From assembly GCA_038373865.1 (NCBI GenBank), contig JAXGGA010001623.1:81827-145826 (forward strand): a DNA stretch of 64,000 nucleotides. Direction: 5' to 3'. Of this stretch, positions 1 through 10,524 are shown piece by piece. This DNA comes from Uloborus plumipes (Eukaryota > Arthropoda > Arachnida > Araneae > Uloboridae). Numbering within the stretch: position 1 is the first letter of the stretch; the number at the start of each line of letters is the position of its first letter. A model generated the notes under the pieces. The model searched no databases and was not told where the DNA came from. It saw only the letters and a program-made list of their open reading frames with translations. A program made the translations under genes and the position numbers.

Positions 1-1109
1 CATGGCCCTCACCGCCACATTTCCAGCACTTCAGTGGTTGTCTACTTTGGTCTTTGCGAGCCGCAATCTTCTTCAGGGTCCCCGACATCTCTTTCATTTG
101 TCGCTCAAGTTCCGAGAGACAAGTTGAGTTCAAATCCGGGTCACTCACTTCTACGCCTCTGATTGTATGGCGATCCTTGCGGGATGTTTGCTGTGCAGCC
201 TCGAACTTCATTGCGTAGACCAGACCGGATTTAAGATCCTTAATGTCCGCCATCCGGAGAACCATCTGAATTTCTGGATTTCGCACTCCATCTATGAAGT
301 AGTTCAGGGCCAGGCTATCGCGAACACCCGAAGGACAGTCCGAGAAGGCGAGATGGGAAAGCCTCTCAACGTCTGCTGCAAAAACTTGTAGAGTCTCTCC
401 AGCCCTCTGGAGTCTGGATTTTAGCTGGAGTTGGCTGAATTCTTTTTGGCATGCTTCGCCAAAGCGAAGCTCCAAGGCCGATGATAAGGCATCGAAGTCG
501 CGGTGCTTGTCCTCTGGGAAGGTCTGTAGTATGTCGGCTGCATCCCCTCTCAGCGAGGCTGCAAGGTGACAGGCTTTCGTGGAAGAGTCCCAGGAGTTTG
601 CTTCTGCAACGATGAGGAACTGCTTCTTGTAAATATTCCACGAGGTCTTCCCGTCAAACGTGGCCAGTTTGATGGATGGACGAGAAGTTCCAGCTGCAGC
701 TACACAGTCACTTGAGTTGTTGGAGGATGCTGATAACTTTGATTCAATTTCTTTAATTTTCTTTTCTACGTGATTTTCTACTGTGGTAATTCGATCTTCA
801 ACGCTGTCAACTTTCTCTTCTAGAGCCTCCACTTTATTTTCCATATTGGTAAATTCACTTTCCACCAAACTTTTCATTGACGTTAGATCGCTTTTAATTT
901 CTTCAGCTAGATCCTTTTTTAATTGTTCTTGATTCTTGATTAGTAGCCAGATCATTTTTTAATTGTTCTTGATTAGTAGATAGCTCATTCTTTAATTGTT
1001 CTTGATTAGTAGCCAGAGTCGCCATATCATTCTTGAGGTCACTTTTAACAGCGTTGATCGCATCAAGGAGTTGTTTCAGTTGTTCATCCATTGCTCGAGT
1101 AATCACCAT
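1..1109 (-). pseudogene. Gag of an LTR retrotransposon, frameshifted, cut by window edge
   Basis: Gag would form the particle that packages element RNA. The Met at 1109 lies just inside the primer binding site, as expected for a 5' gag. The first 60 or so residues are a coiled coil with an 11-residue repeat (NQEQLKN core) encoded by 33-bp tandem DNA units at about 909-1015. A 7-bp tandem duplication (cttgatt twice, 928-941) shifts the frame. Reading then stays open in the new frame from about 927 to base 1, through more coiled coil, a conserved capsid-like block (SW-IYKKQF near 630, LRGDAADIL, ELRFGE) and a CCHC zinc knuckle (CWKCGGEGH) at the edge; its last Cys is outside the window. The capsid block plus one knuckle fits Ty3/gypsy-type Gag. 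Pol would lie left of the window. The frameshift makes this copy non-functional unless it is a programmed shift, which I doubt. Confidence 0.82.
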
Positions 1110-1184
1110 AAAATTCCGAATTCAAAAAGTCCTTAGGAAGAAAAGTCCAAGTTCACAGATAATTCCAAGAAAGTCCTTGAAGAT

Positions 1185-1202
1185 GCCCCACGTTGGGCGC
1201 CA
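1185..1202 (-). promoter_or_regulatory. Primer binding site, tRNA-Lys type
   Basis: On the minus strand this reads TGGCGCCCAACGTGGGGC, complementary to the 3' end of tRNA-Lys(CUU) including CCA. It sits 4 bases inside the LTR and 76 bases before the gag Met, the normal place for minus-strand DNA priming in an LTR retrotransposon. Confidence 0.85.
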
Positions 1203-1275
1203 AAATTGTAACGAGTCCGTAGCACCTTCAACTTTCTTCAAATGAGCATTCCAATCTTGAGGAAGTAACTATAAA

Positions 1276-1281
1276 TTTATT
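1276..1281 (-). terminator. Polyadenylation signal in the LTR
   Basis: Minus strand AATAAA, 70 bp before the LTR inner end, where the R-region cleavage signal is expected. Confidence 0.5.
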
Positions 1282-1515
1282 TACAAGTATGTACACTATT
1301 TACAACAAGAGCAGAAAACAATTGCTAAACATCAGCAATTAGGCAGCAAACACTACACTGTACTCTCAACAGTAATTCAGCACCACGTATCTAACGTGAA
1401 CAGTAATTAAGCAATTACAAAAGCAAAACAAACATTCGCCCAAGCGAATAGCGAATAAAACGAGTCACCAGAATCAAATCTGAAAACAACTGACTGACTT
1501 GTGTTCAAGGCCAGC

Positions 1516-1524
1516 TATTTATAC
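1516..1524 (-). promoter_or_regulatory. TATA box of the LTR promoter
   Basis: Minus strand GTATAAATA, about 300 bp from the LTR outer end. It lies upstream (in element direction) of the AATAAA at 1276-1281, giving the usual U3-R order. Confidence 0.6.
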
Positions 1525-1826
1525 ACGGAAAGAATTCCCGACAACTTTCTAGTAATATCTGGAATATTCCAAATCATTCATAACTTTAAACAATTCATTC
1601 AAGAAAACGCTAGAAATAAAAAGAAAAACACCACTCCCAGCGAAAATGTCTTCACGCTTATTAAAGTTAGGGCAAGTGTAAAAACTACAAAGTGTTACGG
1701 GGCCGGTATACAAGTGATAAAAGTGATATCTTCAGATACTTTTGCAACATGACGTCAGATAAAACCAAAACTAATTAAAATGATGCAAGGCAGGAAAAAC
1801 AACAACTATTTACAAGATTTGTAACA

Positions 1827-2240
1827 ATACCTTAAGTGCTAAAATAGTGCTTGGAGTGAGCAAGATAACAGTTCAAACATTTATATCTCTAGTTTGCCGC
1901 GAAACAATGCAAAAAAAAAAAAAAAATGTTTCACAATGATTAATCTCCTAAATATCGCCGATTTTAACATCATTCAGTGGATTTTTGGCAAAATATCGCC
2001 AATAGCGCCAAATTGAGTCCAAATATAAAAAGAAAGCAATTTTTTTCGCCAACTTGGTGATATGTCGCCAAATTGGCGGCAAATGCTTGACGACCAAAAG
2101 CTTGGCGATATATTGCCAAGTGGTCGGGCCAATTCATATCACTTTTGTCTGCATTGAAATGAACACTGATTTACTCCATAAAAGGGGTAAAACACCCCCT
2201 TGGAACATTCGAATGCAACCCCAAGGGAAGATGTACAAAA
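1827..2240 (+). repeat. Family F foldback element, right-arm fragment
   Basis: Matches the right arm of the complete foldback element at 53,294-55,742 (compare 55,040-55,410): the same order of AGTGAGCAAGATA, an A-run, TATCGCCGATTTTAACATCA, palindromic CGCCAAG motifs, then GGGGTAAAACACCCCCTTGG. The left edge is cut by the LTR insertion and the right edge fades near 2240. Being interrupted, it predates the LTR retrotransposon. No coding capacity. Confidence 0.75.
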
Positions 2241-2549
2241 ATAAGCCAAAAGAGAAAATAAGAACAATTTTGTTGCTCACAGAAACCAACAGATATCTTA
2301 CCAAAGTTTAAAAGAAGAAGAAAGTTTTATTTCCTAGCTTTAAAAACAAAACGAACGATGCAATAACGCAATTCATACGATATTTGGTTAATCTGTACTT
2401 TAGGTACCCTTTTCTCGCTAAATGGGCGATAGACGCGCCAAGCGTGGTAACCCTGCCTATTTTGCGTAGTTTCTCTCGGAGCTTTCACTTCCGCGAGGCA
2501 CGCAAAAACGCGGCAAGTAATGTCCCAAAGCATTTTCATCCGGAAAAGA
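2241..2549. other. No gene seen
   Basis: Moderately GC-richer sequence between two repeats. Short open frames exist on both strands but none resembles a known protein. Confidence 0.5.
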
Positions 2550-2818
2550 CAGGGTTGCCAGAGAATTGAAACAAATAAATACTACGCCTCCTCTAAAAAA
2601 TATTACAAAGTAATACTGTTTCCAAACGTCGCCAAAATCAATGTTGCCAAAATGCGAAATCTATGAAAATGAAAAAAAAAAAAAAAAAAAAATCCGCCAA
2701 ATCTTTTAATTAAGTCATTAGTATATTGGAAACAGGGTTGCCGGAAAAATACTACGCTCCTTATTTGGGCCGAAAAAATATTACCGTAGTATCAAAAATA
2801 CTACGTCTGGCGACGCTG
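2550..2818. mobile_element. hAT-like miniature element
   Basis: Starts CAGGGTTGCCAG and ends CTGGCGACGCTG, a typical hAT-type terminal inverted repeat. Flanks GGAAAAGA (2542-2549) and GAAGAAGA (2819-2826) match at 6 of 8 positions, as a decayed 8-bp target duplication would. A second CAGGGTTGCC-like start at 2733 suggests an internal duplication or a nested copy. No coding sequence. Confidence 0.5.
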
Positions 2819-3079
2819 GAAGAAGAACGAAACAAAAATAGGTATGAACACGTAACCATGGTAACAACATGAAAAGTTGATTTCCGTTGATAAAATAATT
2901 CTTTTCATCTTTCTTTTCAAACAAATTTTATTATCGAGCTGAACCATTTTAGAATCGTTTGGCTTGCTTTACTGAAGGTAAGCCTTGAATTTCGGGATTC
3001 TAAAAACAATTATTACAGCTCTCCTGATGATCGTAGAAACTTCGAAAAAACTTCATTTTGTGCAGAAAATTTCAAGCTT

Positions 3080-3323
3080 TCGAGTGACATAAGACTTGAA
3101 AATGTGTATGAAATATTTCTTCCCTATTTTATCGAATTTCCGCTAAGAATTCGAATAGAAAAAGAACGAAATGGAATGTTCGAAAAATCGCTTCGAGGTG
3201 CAAAACTACATGCTACAAACTAATTTTGTGCCCAGTGGCGTGAAAATCGACCGAACGGTTTTGGCGCTACGCGCGTAACAGACAGAAAGACAGACCCACC
3301 TTCAGCTTTATTATTAGTAGAGA
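3080..3323 (-). mobile_element. Helitron 5'-end fragment
   Basis: On the minus strand it begins TCTCTACTAATAATAAAGC after an A, followed by a GTCTGTCTTTCTGTCTGTT tract and a block of the form found after Helitron 5' ends (CGTTCGGTCGATTTTCACGCC). The matching 3' end (hairpin then CTAG) was not found to the left, so this is treated as a truncated copy and its left limit is approximate. Confidence 0.5.
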
Positions 3324-4812
3324 TTTTGCATTTAAACGTGGAAGCTAAACAAATATTAAGGAATTACATCAATCATTAAATCGTTTGCGGAAAAATATAT
3401 CATTAAGCACGGAGATTTTCAAAACAGGTTGAGAACATGATGGAAATTATAAATTCAGAAAAAAAAGGTTTCAGTTGCAGAGATGAGTTTTAAATTTGCT
3501 CCGTTAGAAAAAAAAGTGCACTGAAATGTGTCCAGTACCTATCCATAAAAAGTGTCAAAAATATCCCACTCAATATATTTGTTAAATTTTAACTTGGAAA
3601 CACGTTTGAAGACATACTTTGAAGAACATTTGGAAACAGAATAGGGATACATTTGATAATAGACTGGGAACATTAATGCATCACTTTCTTTCGTACCAAC
3701 ATAATGTTAACAGCTTTCTCTCACAACTAGGCGGAAGAATTCCTCAATGTAACAGACAATGTAATAGTTTTATTACAATGAATCATTATCAACAGGCATT
3801 TCTGATGTTTTAATAAAAGAAGGCCATCCTTAGTAGAAGACTGGACCATGGACTGTCCGGTGGCAGACGTGTACAACGCGAGATTACTACAAATTAATTA
3901 GAAAAACTAGTAGAAATTGTAACATTATTAAAAATATGAGTGATCCATAACTGTTCTATAAATTGTACATAATATGTGCTAAAGAGGTTTCTAAACCGTA
4001 AGAGGTTCGTAATCTTCAACTCAATCCGTCCCAAAAAAGTTTATACATATGAATAATTTTTACTGATTATGATTGATTCTGACTATTTTAAGATTTTTTC
4101 AACATTTTTATGTATTTTTAGAATGCTAGGCTATCCGTTAACTGCATTTACTAACCAAGTATTCATCTTCTTCCTCAAACCAGAACCTAGTTGATTTCCT
4201 AAACTCTCCACTTTGCGTACTCATTTTTTACCCCCTCATTTTTATACTACTAAAGAACAGTTTACTTTCAAATGAATTTACTATTGATGAGCTTGGAGAT
4301 AGTTTTATACTATTGCTGGAGGACGACTCTTTTACAAAATGAAGAATGACTTAACACCTTAACAGTAGCAAATCCTGGATATTTGCTATCGATTTCAAGC
4401 TTATTTAAAGAAGGAATAAAAAATACTTGAGAAACAAACTGTTGTGAATTGACATAATAGCACGCACTTTAAAATGACTCAAAAATGTGTGAGTAAAATC
4501 ATAAGAGTGTCCGTTTCAATATTTAGCACAAATGTAGCAACTAATTTGGGTCAAACTTTTGAACTAAATTTAGGGGATAATTTGGGAGAAAGGAAAAGTG
4601 CAGACTCTGAATCCCCACCCCTCCCCCAAGATCAAAGACGCATCTTTCAAAAACTCTCCAAGATCGAGAGAAGCCCCCAGAAAGAGAACCATTCTGAAAC
4701 CACACCCCTCCTAAAATTTTCAATTCAAGTCTTCGTTATGACTCCCCTAGTTGAACATGAACAGTCCAGCGAAGAGACAATTTTGATTCTTAAGAATTAC
4801 TTTTTCAATTCC
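3324..4812. other. No gene seen
   Basis: AT-rich, low repeat content. A 156-codon open frame at 4474-4944 (+) has no recognisable domain and runs into family X at its 3' end, so it is not called. Nothing else supported. Confidence 0.5.
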
Positions 4813-5998
4813 AGAAACAACAAGAAGTTCTGTCAAGAACTAAACGAGCCTACTTTCCCGTACATCGACATCGGCATTCTAGCATCTGATCATTATTCTC
4901 TTGATTATCTGAGACTAAAAATTATGTCAAACATACCTTTTTAGCACTTGAAGCTGATTTCTAAAAGCAAAATATACCCCTCTCATCAGATGAAATAGAC
5001 ACATAAAAAGTAAATAAATGAATAAATAAAGTTTTGTCGCACCTTTTAAAGAATGTAACTGTTACAGTTCTTCCGTAGAAAAATTCCTCAATTGTTTTCA
5101 AAAAAAATTAAAAGTACAAAGTACATCAAAACACATTTTATCAAAGAAAGAAAAAAAGAAAAAAAAAAGAAAAAAATCTCGTCCGTTGATAAAATGTCTC
5201 GAATTTCACTTTTAATCCGTTGCCAGTTGTTAAATATAAATAAAGAATAAAATGCTCTCGTGAATGAAACATTTTTGTTACAAAAAAAATCGTCTGCCAA
5301 AAATAATAATAATAATAATAATAATAAATTCAATAAAACAAATGAATAAATAAACAAAAAATTGTCTGCACAGTCAGTCATTTTTTTTCGGACTGTTTAC
5401 TCAAAAGTTATTAGGGGTGCCACTTTGCTTGAGCGGTTTAATGTTGAACGAAAAATTGTTCAAATCGGAAATGTAAATACGGGAATGAAGTATCCTTGAA
5501 AAGTTCTTTCCAACAAAAAAAAGTTTGTTCAAATCGGACTGTTCATTAAAAAGTTAGTATCGCGGGACCGGTTATTTGAACGGCTCAAAGTTGAACCAAA
5601 AATTGTTCAAATCGAAAAATCAAATATGGGAATGAGCTGTACTCGCCGAGATCTTTCCAACAAAAAAAAGTTTGTCCAAATCGGAATGTTCATTCAAAAG
5701 TTATTAGGGGGGACAGACAGACAGACAGACAGACAGACCGACCGACCGACGCACAAATTCCCCATCTCAATACCCTACTTTCAAATTTTTAATTTTTCGA
5801 TATTCATTTTACCTTATTTACTTATTTTTTTAACTTGGCGATATTTTTTTTGCGACTTTGTTGGCGATATTTTTTTTTAACTTGGCGATATTTTTTGGAC
5901 TTGGCGATATTTTTTGGCGATATTTTTTAGATGCATTAAGCCACTTTTAATACTTTTTTCGTCTTTCTTTTATTTTTAACGGGAAAGTAGGCTAAAAA
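4813..5998 (+). repeat. Family X repeat, copy 1
   Basis: Family X is defined here by four copies. Order in this copy: outer end CAGAAACAACAAG (4813), the 15-mer AGCCTACTTTCCCGT (4847-4861), a pyrimidine/A-rich stretch with (AAT)n near 5305-5327, two to three diverged units of about 145 bp (5400-5705), a GACA/GACC microsatellite (5712-5750), four to five units of a 19-bp satellite (5836-5930), then the inverted 15-mer ACGGGAAAGTAGGCT (5979-5993). The inverted 15-mers suggest a DNA element about 1.15-1.2 kb long. No protein-coding sequence is convincing. No target duplication identified. Confidence 0.75.
5712..5750 (+). repeat. GACA/GACC microsatellite
   Basis: Tandem GACA units followed by GACC units. 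The equivalent tract is present, with different lengths, in the other family X copies near 6358-6400, 7598-7636 and 52,388-52,417. Confidence 0.9.
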
Positions 5999-6137
5999 AC
6001 TAGTCTTACTAACTCTCACTATTTCTTTGAATAAAAATAATTGAAGGACTTGGGACATGAAGGGGTTATGCTACAAAACAGAAATTGCGAGAATTGAAAG
6101 TTCAAAGTTTCATTGTTGCAGTTGTTGCAGCTTTTTT

Positions 6138-6708
6138 AGCCTACTTTCCCGTTAAAAATAAAAGAGACGAAAAAAGCATTAAAATTGGCTTAATGCATCT
6201 AAAAAATGTCGCCAAGTCCAAAAAATATCGCCAAGTTCAAAAAATATCGCCAAGTCTAAAAAATATCGCCAAGTAAAAAAAAGTCAAAAAGAAACAAAAA
6301 AATGAAATAAATATCGAAAAATTAAAAATTTGAAAGTAGGGTATTGAGATGGGGAATTTGTGTGTCGGTCTGTCGGTCGATCTGTCGGTCTGTCTGTCCC
6401 CCCCTAATAACTTTTGAATGAACATTCCGATTTGGACAAACTTTTTTTTGTTGGAAAGATCTCGGCGAGTACAGCTCATTCCCATATTGGATTTTTCGAT
6501 TTGAACAATTTTTGGTTCAACTTTGAGCCGTTCAAACAACCAGTCCCGCGATACTAACTTTTGAATGAACGGTCCGATTTGAACAAACTTTTTTTTGTTC
6601 GAAAGGTCTTTTCAAGGATACTTCATTCCCGTATCTACATTTTCGATTTGAACAATTTTTCGTTCAACATTGAACCGTTCAAGCAACCTTTCCCCACCTA
6701 ATAGTTTT
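6138..6708 (-). repeat. Family X repeat, copy 2, truncated
   Basis: Inverted relative to copy 1. Begins with AGCCTACTTTCCCGT (6138-6152), has four 19-bp satellite units (6206-6275), the GACA/GACC tract and about two 145-bp units, then stops at 6708 where copy 3 begins with the same 15-mer. The outer third is missing, so copy 3 either inserted here or joined by recombination. Confidence 0.75.
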
Positions 6709-6773
6709 TAGCCTACTTTCCCGTTAAAAATAAAAGAAAGACGAAAAAAGTATTAAAAGTGGCTTAATGCATC

Positions 6774-7515
6774 TAAAAAATATCGCCAAGCCCAAAAAAT
6801 ATCGCCAAGTCCAAAAAATATCGCCAAGTCCAAAAAATATCGCCAAGTCCAAAAAATATCGCCAAGCTCAAAAAATATCGCCAAGTCCAAAAAATATCGC
6901 CAAGCCCAAAAAATATCGCCAAGCTCAAAAAATATCGCCAAGCCCAAAAAATATCGCCAAGCCCAAAAAATATCGCCAAGCCCAAAAAATATCGCCAAGC
7001 CCAAAAAATATCGCCAAGCCCAAAAAATATCGCCAAGCCCAAAAAATATCGCCAAGCCCAAAAAGTATCGCCAAGCTCAAAAAATATCGCCAAGCCCAAA
7101 AAATATAGCCAAGCCCAAAAAATATAGCCAAGCCCAAAAAATATCGCCAAGCCCAAAAATATCGCCAAGCCCAAAAAATATCGCCAAGTCCAAAAAATAT
7201 CGCCAAGCCCAAAAATATCGCCAAGTCTAAAAAATATCGCCAAGCCCAAAAAATATCGCCAAGCCCAAAAAATATCGCCAAGTCCAAAAAATATCGCCAA
7301 GCCCAAAAAATATCGCCAAATCCAAAAAATATCGCCAAGTCCAAAAAATATCGCCAAGCTCCATAAAATATCGCCAAGTCCAAAAAATATCGCCAAGCTC
7401 AAAAAATATCGCCAAGCCAAAAAATATCGCCAAGCCAAAAAATATCGCCAAGTCCAAAAAATATCGCCAAGCCCAAAAAATATCGCCAAGTCCAAAAAAT
7501 ATCGCCAAGTTAAAA
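6774..7515. repeat. 19-bp satellite array
   Basis: About 39 tandem copies of the unit CCCAAAAAATATCGCCAAG with single-base variants (CCC, TCC, CTC at the start) and a few 18-bp or 17-bp units. Because 19 is not a multiple of 3, all frames translate into 19-residue repeats; the long open frames here (for example 6773-7777 minus) are artefacts of that. The same array has 4-5 units in the other three family X copies. Confidence 0.95.
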
Positions 7516-7639
7516 AAAGCCAAAAAGAAATAAAAAGGTAAAATGAATATCGAAAAAATAAAAATTTGAAAGTAGGGTATTGAGATGGAGAATTTGTGTG
7601 TCGGTCTGTCGGTCGGTCGGTCGGTCTGTCTGTCCCCCC

Positions 7640-8065
7640 CCCTAATAATTTTTGATTGAACATTCCGATTTGAACAAATTTTTTTTTGTTGGAAAGATCT
7701 CGGCGAGTACAGCTTATTCCCATATTTGATTTTTCGATTTGAACAATTTTTGGTTCAACTTTGAACCGTTCAAACAACCTGCCTCGCGATACTAACTTTT
7801 TAATGAACAGTCCGATTTGAACAAACTTTTTTTTGTTCGAAAGATCTTATCAAGGATACTTCATTCCCGTATTTACATTTCCGATTTGAACAATTTTTCG
7901 TTCAACATTGAACAGTTCAAACAACCTTTCCCCACCTAATAACTTTTAAGTGAACCGTCCGAATTGAATAAACTTTTTTTTGTTCGAAAGATTTTGGAGA
8001 GGTTCATTCCTATATTTCACTTTTCAATTTGAACCATTTTTCGTTCAATGATGAACCGTTCAGAA
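7640..8065 (-). repeat. Three diverged 145-bp tandem units inside family X
   Basis: Each unit has CCTAATAACTTTT, a GAACAGTCCGATTTGAACAA block, TTTTTTTTGTTCGAAAGATC, ATTCCCGTATTTACATTT and a GTTCAACATTGAACCGTTCA block. Two units occur in copies 1 and 4. Unit divergence shows an old duplication. Confidence 0.75.
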
Positions 8066-8822
8066 AAAATGTTAACATGAGCGCCTACGGAAAAATTTAA
8101 ATTGAATGTTGATTCTGAACTTCAAGGCGGATTTCCTTCAAACTAACTTTGCAAGAAAATGGTTTTGATAAATAATGTATTGTAAAGTACTTTTCTGAAT
8201 AATCTTCTGTGAGGACTCTGATTCCGACTCCGACAACGCAAACATGGCGGAAATGCAGGCTCAGAAAAAATGACTGACTGGGCAGACGATTTTTTGTTTA
8301 TTTATTTATTTGTTTGGTTTAATTCATTACTATTGTTTTTTTTTGGCAGACGATTTTTTTTTGTTAACAAAAATTTTTCATTCACGAGAGCATTTTATTC
8401 TTTATTTATATTTATTAACTGGCAACGGATTAAAAATGAAATTCGAGACATTTTATAACGATTTTTTTTCTTTCTTTGATTAAATGTGTTTTGATGTTCT
8501 TTGTTCTTTTATTTATTTATTTTTTTTTCTTTTGAAAACGGTTGTGGAATTTTTCTACGGAAGAACTATGACAGTTACGTTCTTTAAATGGTGCGACAAA
8601 ACTTTATTGACTCGTTTATTTACTTTTTACGTGTCTATTTCATCTCATGAGAGGGGTATATTTTGCTTTTAGAAATCAGCTTTAAGTGCTATAAAGGTAT
8701 GTTTGACATAATTTTCAGTTTCAGATAATTAATAGAATATTGATCAGATGCTAGAATGCCGATATCGATGTACGGGAAAGTAGGCTCGTTTAGTTCTTGA
8801 CAGAACTTCTTGTTGTTTTCTG

Positions 8823-9425
8823 ATTTTGTCGTAAGTGTGCGTCTGAAATTGGTCTATTGATATCTACTCTCTGAAGTACCAAGTGTTATTTGCTTACCTG
8901 TATCCATTGCTTACCATTGTACAGAGTGTTCATTTTTTTTTTAAATGTAACTTAGCCCTTTTATCCTCTAAGCCCTTCAATTGTTAGGGTCAGTAGTTTT
9001 TAGGTAGAAAGGTTTGAATTTTCCTGTCGGATATAAACATCAAATGATTGAAAAACGAAACAGTTTACTAGTGGTCAGTGGCAGAAAATTTACAAGTAGA
9101 AACTCAATTTTCCTCTACGCCACTATGGGTAACCAAAAGAGGTATTGAGGCAGCAAATATTTAACTACCATTTAACCATTAAAAAGATCTGCCTAAATGC
9201 ATGGTAAAACTAATATTATGACAGTAATTGCGTAATAAAGTATTAGTTATAAGAAGAGGAAATTAGTTCACTTTCCCAAGAGATGTGTCTAGTTGTGCAC
9301 GATCAATAATGCAAGTTAATAGGAATAGTCATAGTTTATAAGTTTGGAGGAAAAGAGGGAAAATTGTCGCGTCAAGTCAGGAAACAAAGTTTAAATTGCG
9401 TTAGGTGAAGATATGATGTTAAAGC
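8823..9425. other. No gene seen
   Basis: AT-rich sequence without a recognisable repeat, RNA or coding region. Confidence 0.5.
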
Positions 9426-9568
9426 TAGGCCCGTCATTTAAGGCGGTCACTTTGGGAAATCAATGCATTAAAAAAATAGGAGTGGTTTTTGTAGTTTTCC
9501 GATGAAATTGCATTGTTTTCACCCTTTGCCCCCCCCTCCCCCAGGAAGAACTTGAAATGACGGACCTG
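9426..9568. mobile_element. hAT-like MITE, copy 1
   Basis: Starts TAGGCCCGTCATTTAAGG and ends CTTGAAATGACGGACCTG; the interior matches the copy at 25,085-25,254 (GTGGTTTTTGTAGTTTTC..., a C-run, then GGAAGAACTTGAAATGA). Flanks GTTAAAGC and GTTGCAGA are at best a decayed 8-bp duplication. Confidence 0.6.
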
Positions 9569-10520
9569 GTTGCAGATCGTTCTTTCTGTGGATAACAAGT
9601 GGTAAATTCAATGGAAAAGAAGTTCTATCCTGCCTCAAAACGCGACTGACCGGTATATGCAAATTTTGTGATGTGGTGCCCTTGTTTTAGTCCTTTTCAC
9701 CTAACCCATAGTTTGATTTACAAAACGTTATGCAAACAGAAAATCGTAAGTTATTTACTAAAGTTGAATAAGTTGTACGTTTTTAAATTTCATTTTTCAG
9801 TTTTATTGCTCCAATGTGTTTTAGTTACTGCCACATCGTCTCACAAGCCAAACTTAAGTGGAACAAAATGATCTCTAGTGTTTAATGCAGCAAATATTAT
9901 TAACTCGATGAAAAAAACAAAAAAACAAGAAATATTTACTCTGTGGAATATTCTTGAGGCATCTCATAGTTGACCCGTGGGCATGTCAGACTAAATTTAT
10001 GACGTCACAAGACTGAGGGGAACCCTTGATTTATGAAAGCCACCTTCATCTTCTCCAAGTGGCGACAATGTTGATGACGTCGTTTCACGGCCGATGACGT
10101 AAATAGGTCGTTGGATAGAGTGAGACGGCCCGTTGAGAGCGTTCTTTTGTGGGATGAAAGAAGATTAATCTAAAATACAATCTCTATTTCACCAAGTTTT
10201 TTTTTTCTGCTACTTCTTTCGATTCTTGGTTTTAACAGAATAAAAGTTTCATTGCATTCTTTAAATAAATATGCTAAAATAAGTTTAAGCTATTTTCTTT
10301 TAACTAACTTTAGAAAGTAAATCTTTAAAGTGCTTGTTTTAATGAGGTAATTAAGTTTGAATAAATTTCGCTCGACTGGGTTTTTCGATGAGGTACAGCT
10401 CATAAATCTTATTTGGTAAAAATATTACATTTTTATATTTCGTTTTGGAAATTGTACGGGGAATATAAAATAGAATTTGTTGCATATTATGTGACGTCAT
10501 TAGAACTCGATACGTTGAAT
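9569..10520. other. No gene seen; three TGACGT motifs clustered
   Basis: No coding sequence. Between 9997 and 10,101 there are three CRE-like cores (atgacgtcac near 10,000, gatgacgtcg near 10,074, gatgacgtaa near 10,094) in a GC-richer patch. Could be regulatory or chance. Confidence 0.35.
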
Positions 10521-10524
10521 TAAG

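Larger units (their letters stand above)
1207..1826 (-). repeat. 5' long terminal repeat
   Basis: In element orientation the LTR starts TGTTAC at 1826 and ends TTACA at 1207, next to the primer binding site. The inner edge is fixed by that site. The outer edge is inferred because sequence from about 1827 rightward matches two other family F copies (near 53,990 and 55,040), so the element was inserted there. Length is 620 bp. The 3' LTR is outside the window, so identity between LTRs (age) and the target duplication cannot be read. No stretch inside looks coding. Confidence 0.72.
6710..8822 (-). repeat. Family X repeat, copy 3, satellite-expanded
   Basis: Full-length in structure: 15-mer AGCCTACTTTCCCGT at 6710-6724 and its inverse at 8772-8786, with the outer end reaching GTTGTTTTCTG near 8822. 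It differs from copies 1 and 4 by a roughly 740-bp satellite array and by about 200 bp of extra sequence at 8062-8262 between the 145-bp units and the TGACTGACTG-GCAGACG block. Together with copy 1 it forms a 4-kb inverted-repeat structure. Confidence 0.75.

Noticed and set aside
167..641. Small plus- and minus-strand frames at the window start
   Set aside because: Other-frame shadows of the gag reading, which is open to the edge in its own frame.
4474..4944. 156-codon open frame as a host exon
   Set aside because: No recognisable domain, and its 3' part lies inside the family X end, where other copies have stops.
6774..7515. CRISPR-like array
   Set aside because: Units are contiguous 19-bp repeats with no variable spacers, in a eukaryotic repeat.
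6773..7777. A 334-codon open frame with LGLAIFFGLGDIFWAWRYF repeats, resembling a repeat membrane protein
   Set aside because: It is the translation of the 19-bp satellite; every frame on both strands gives a similar repeat.
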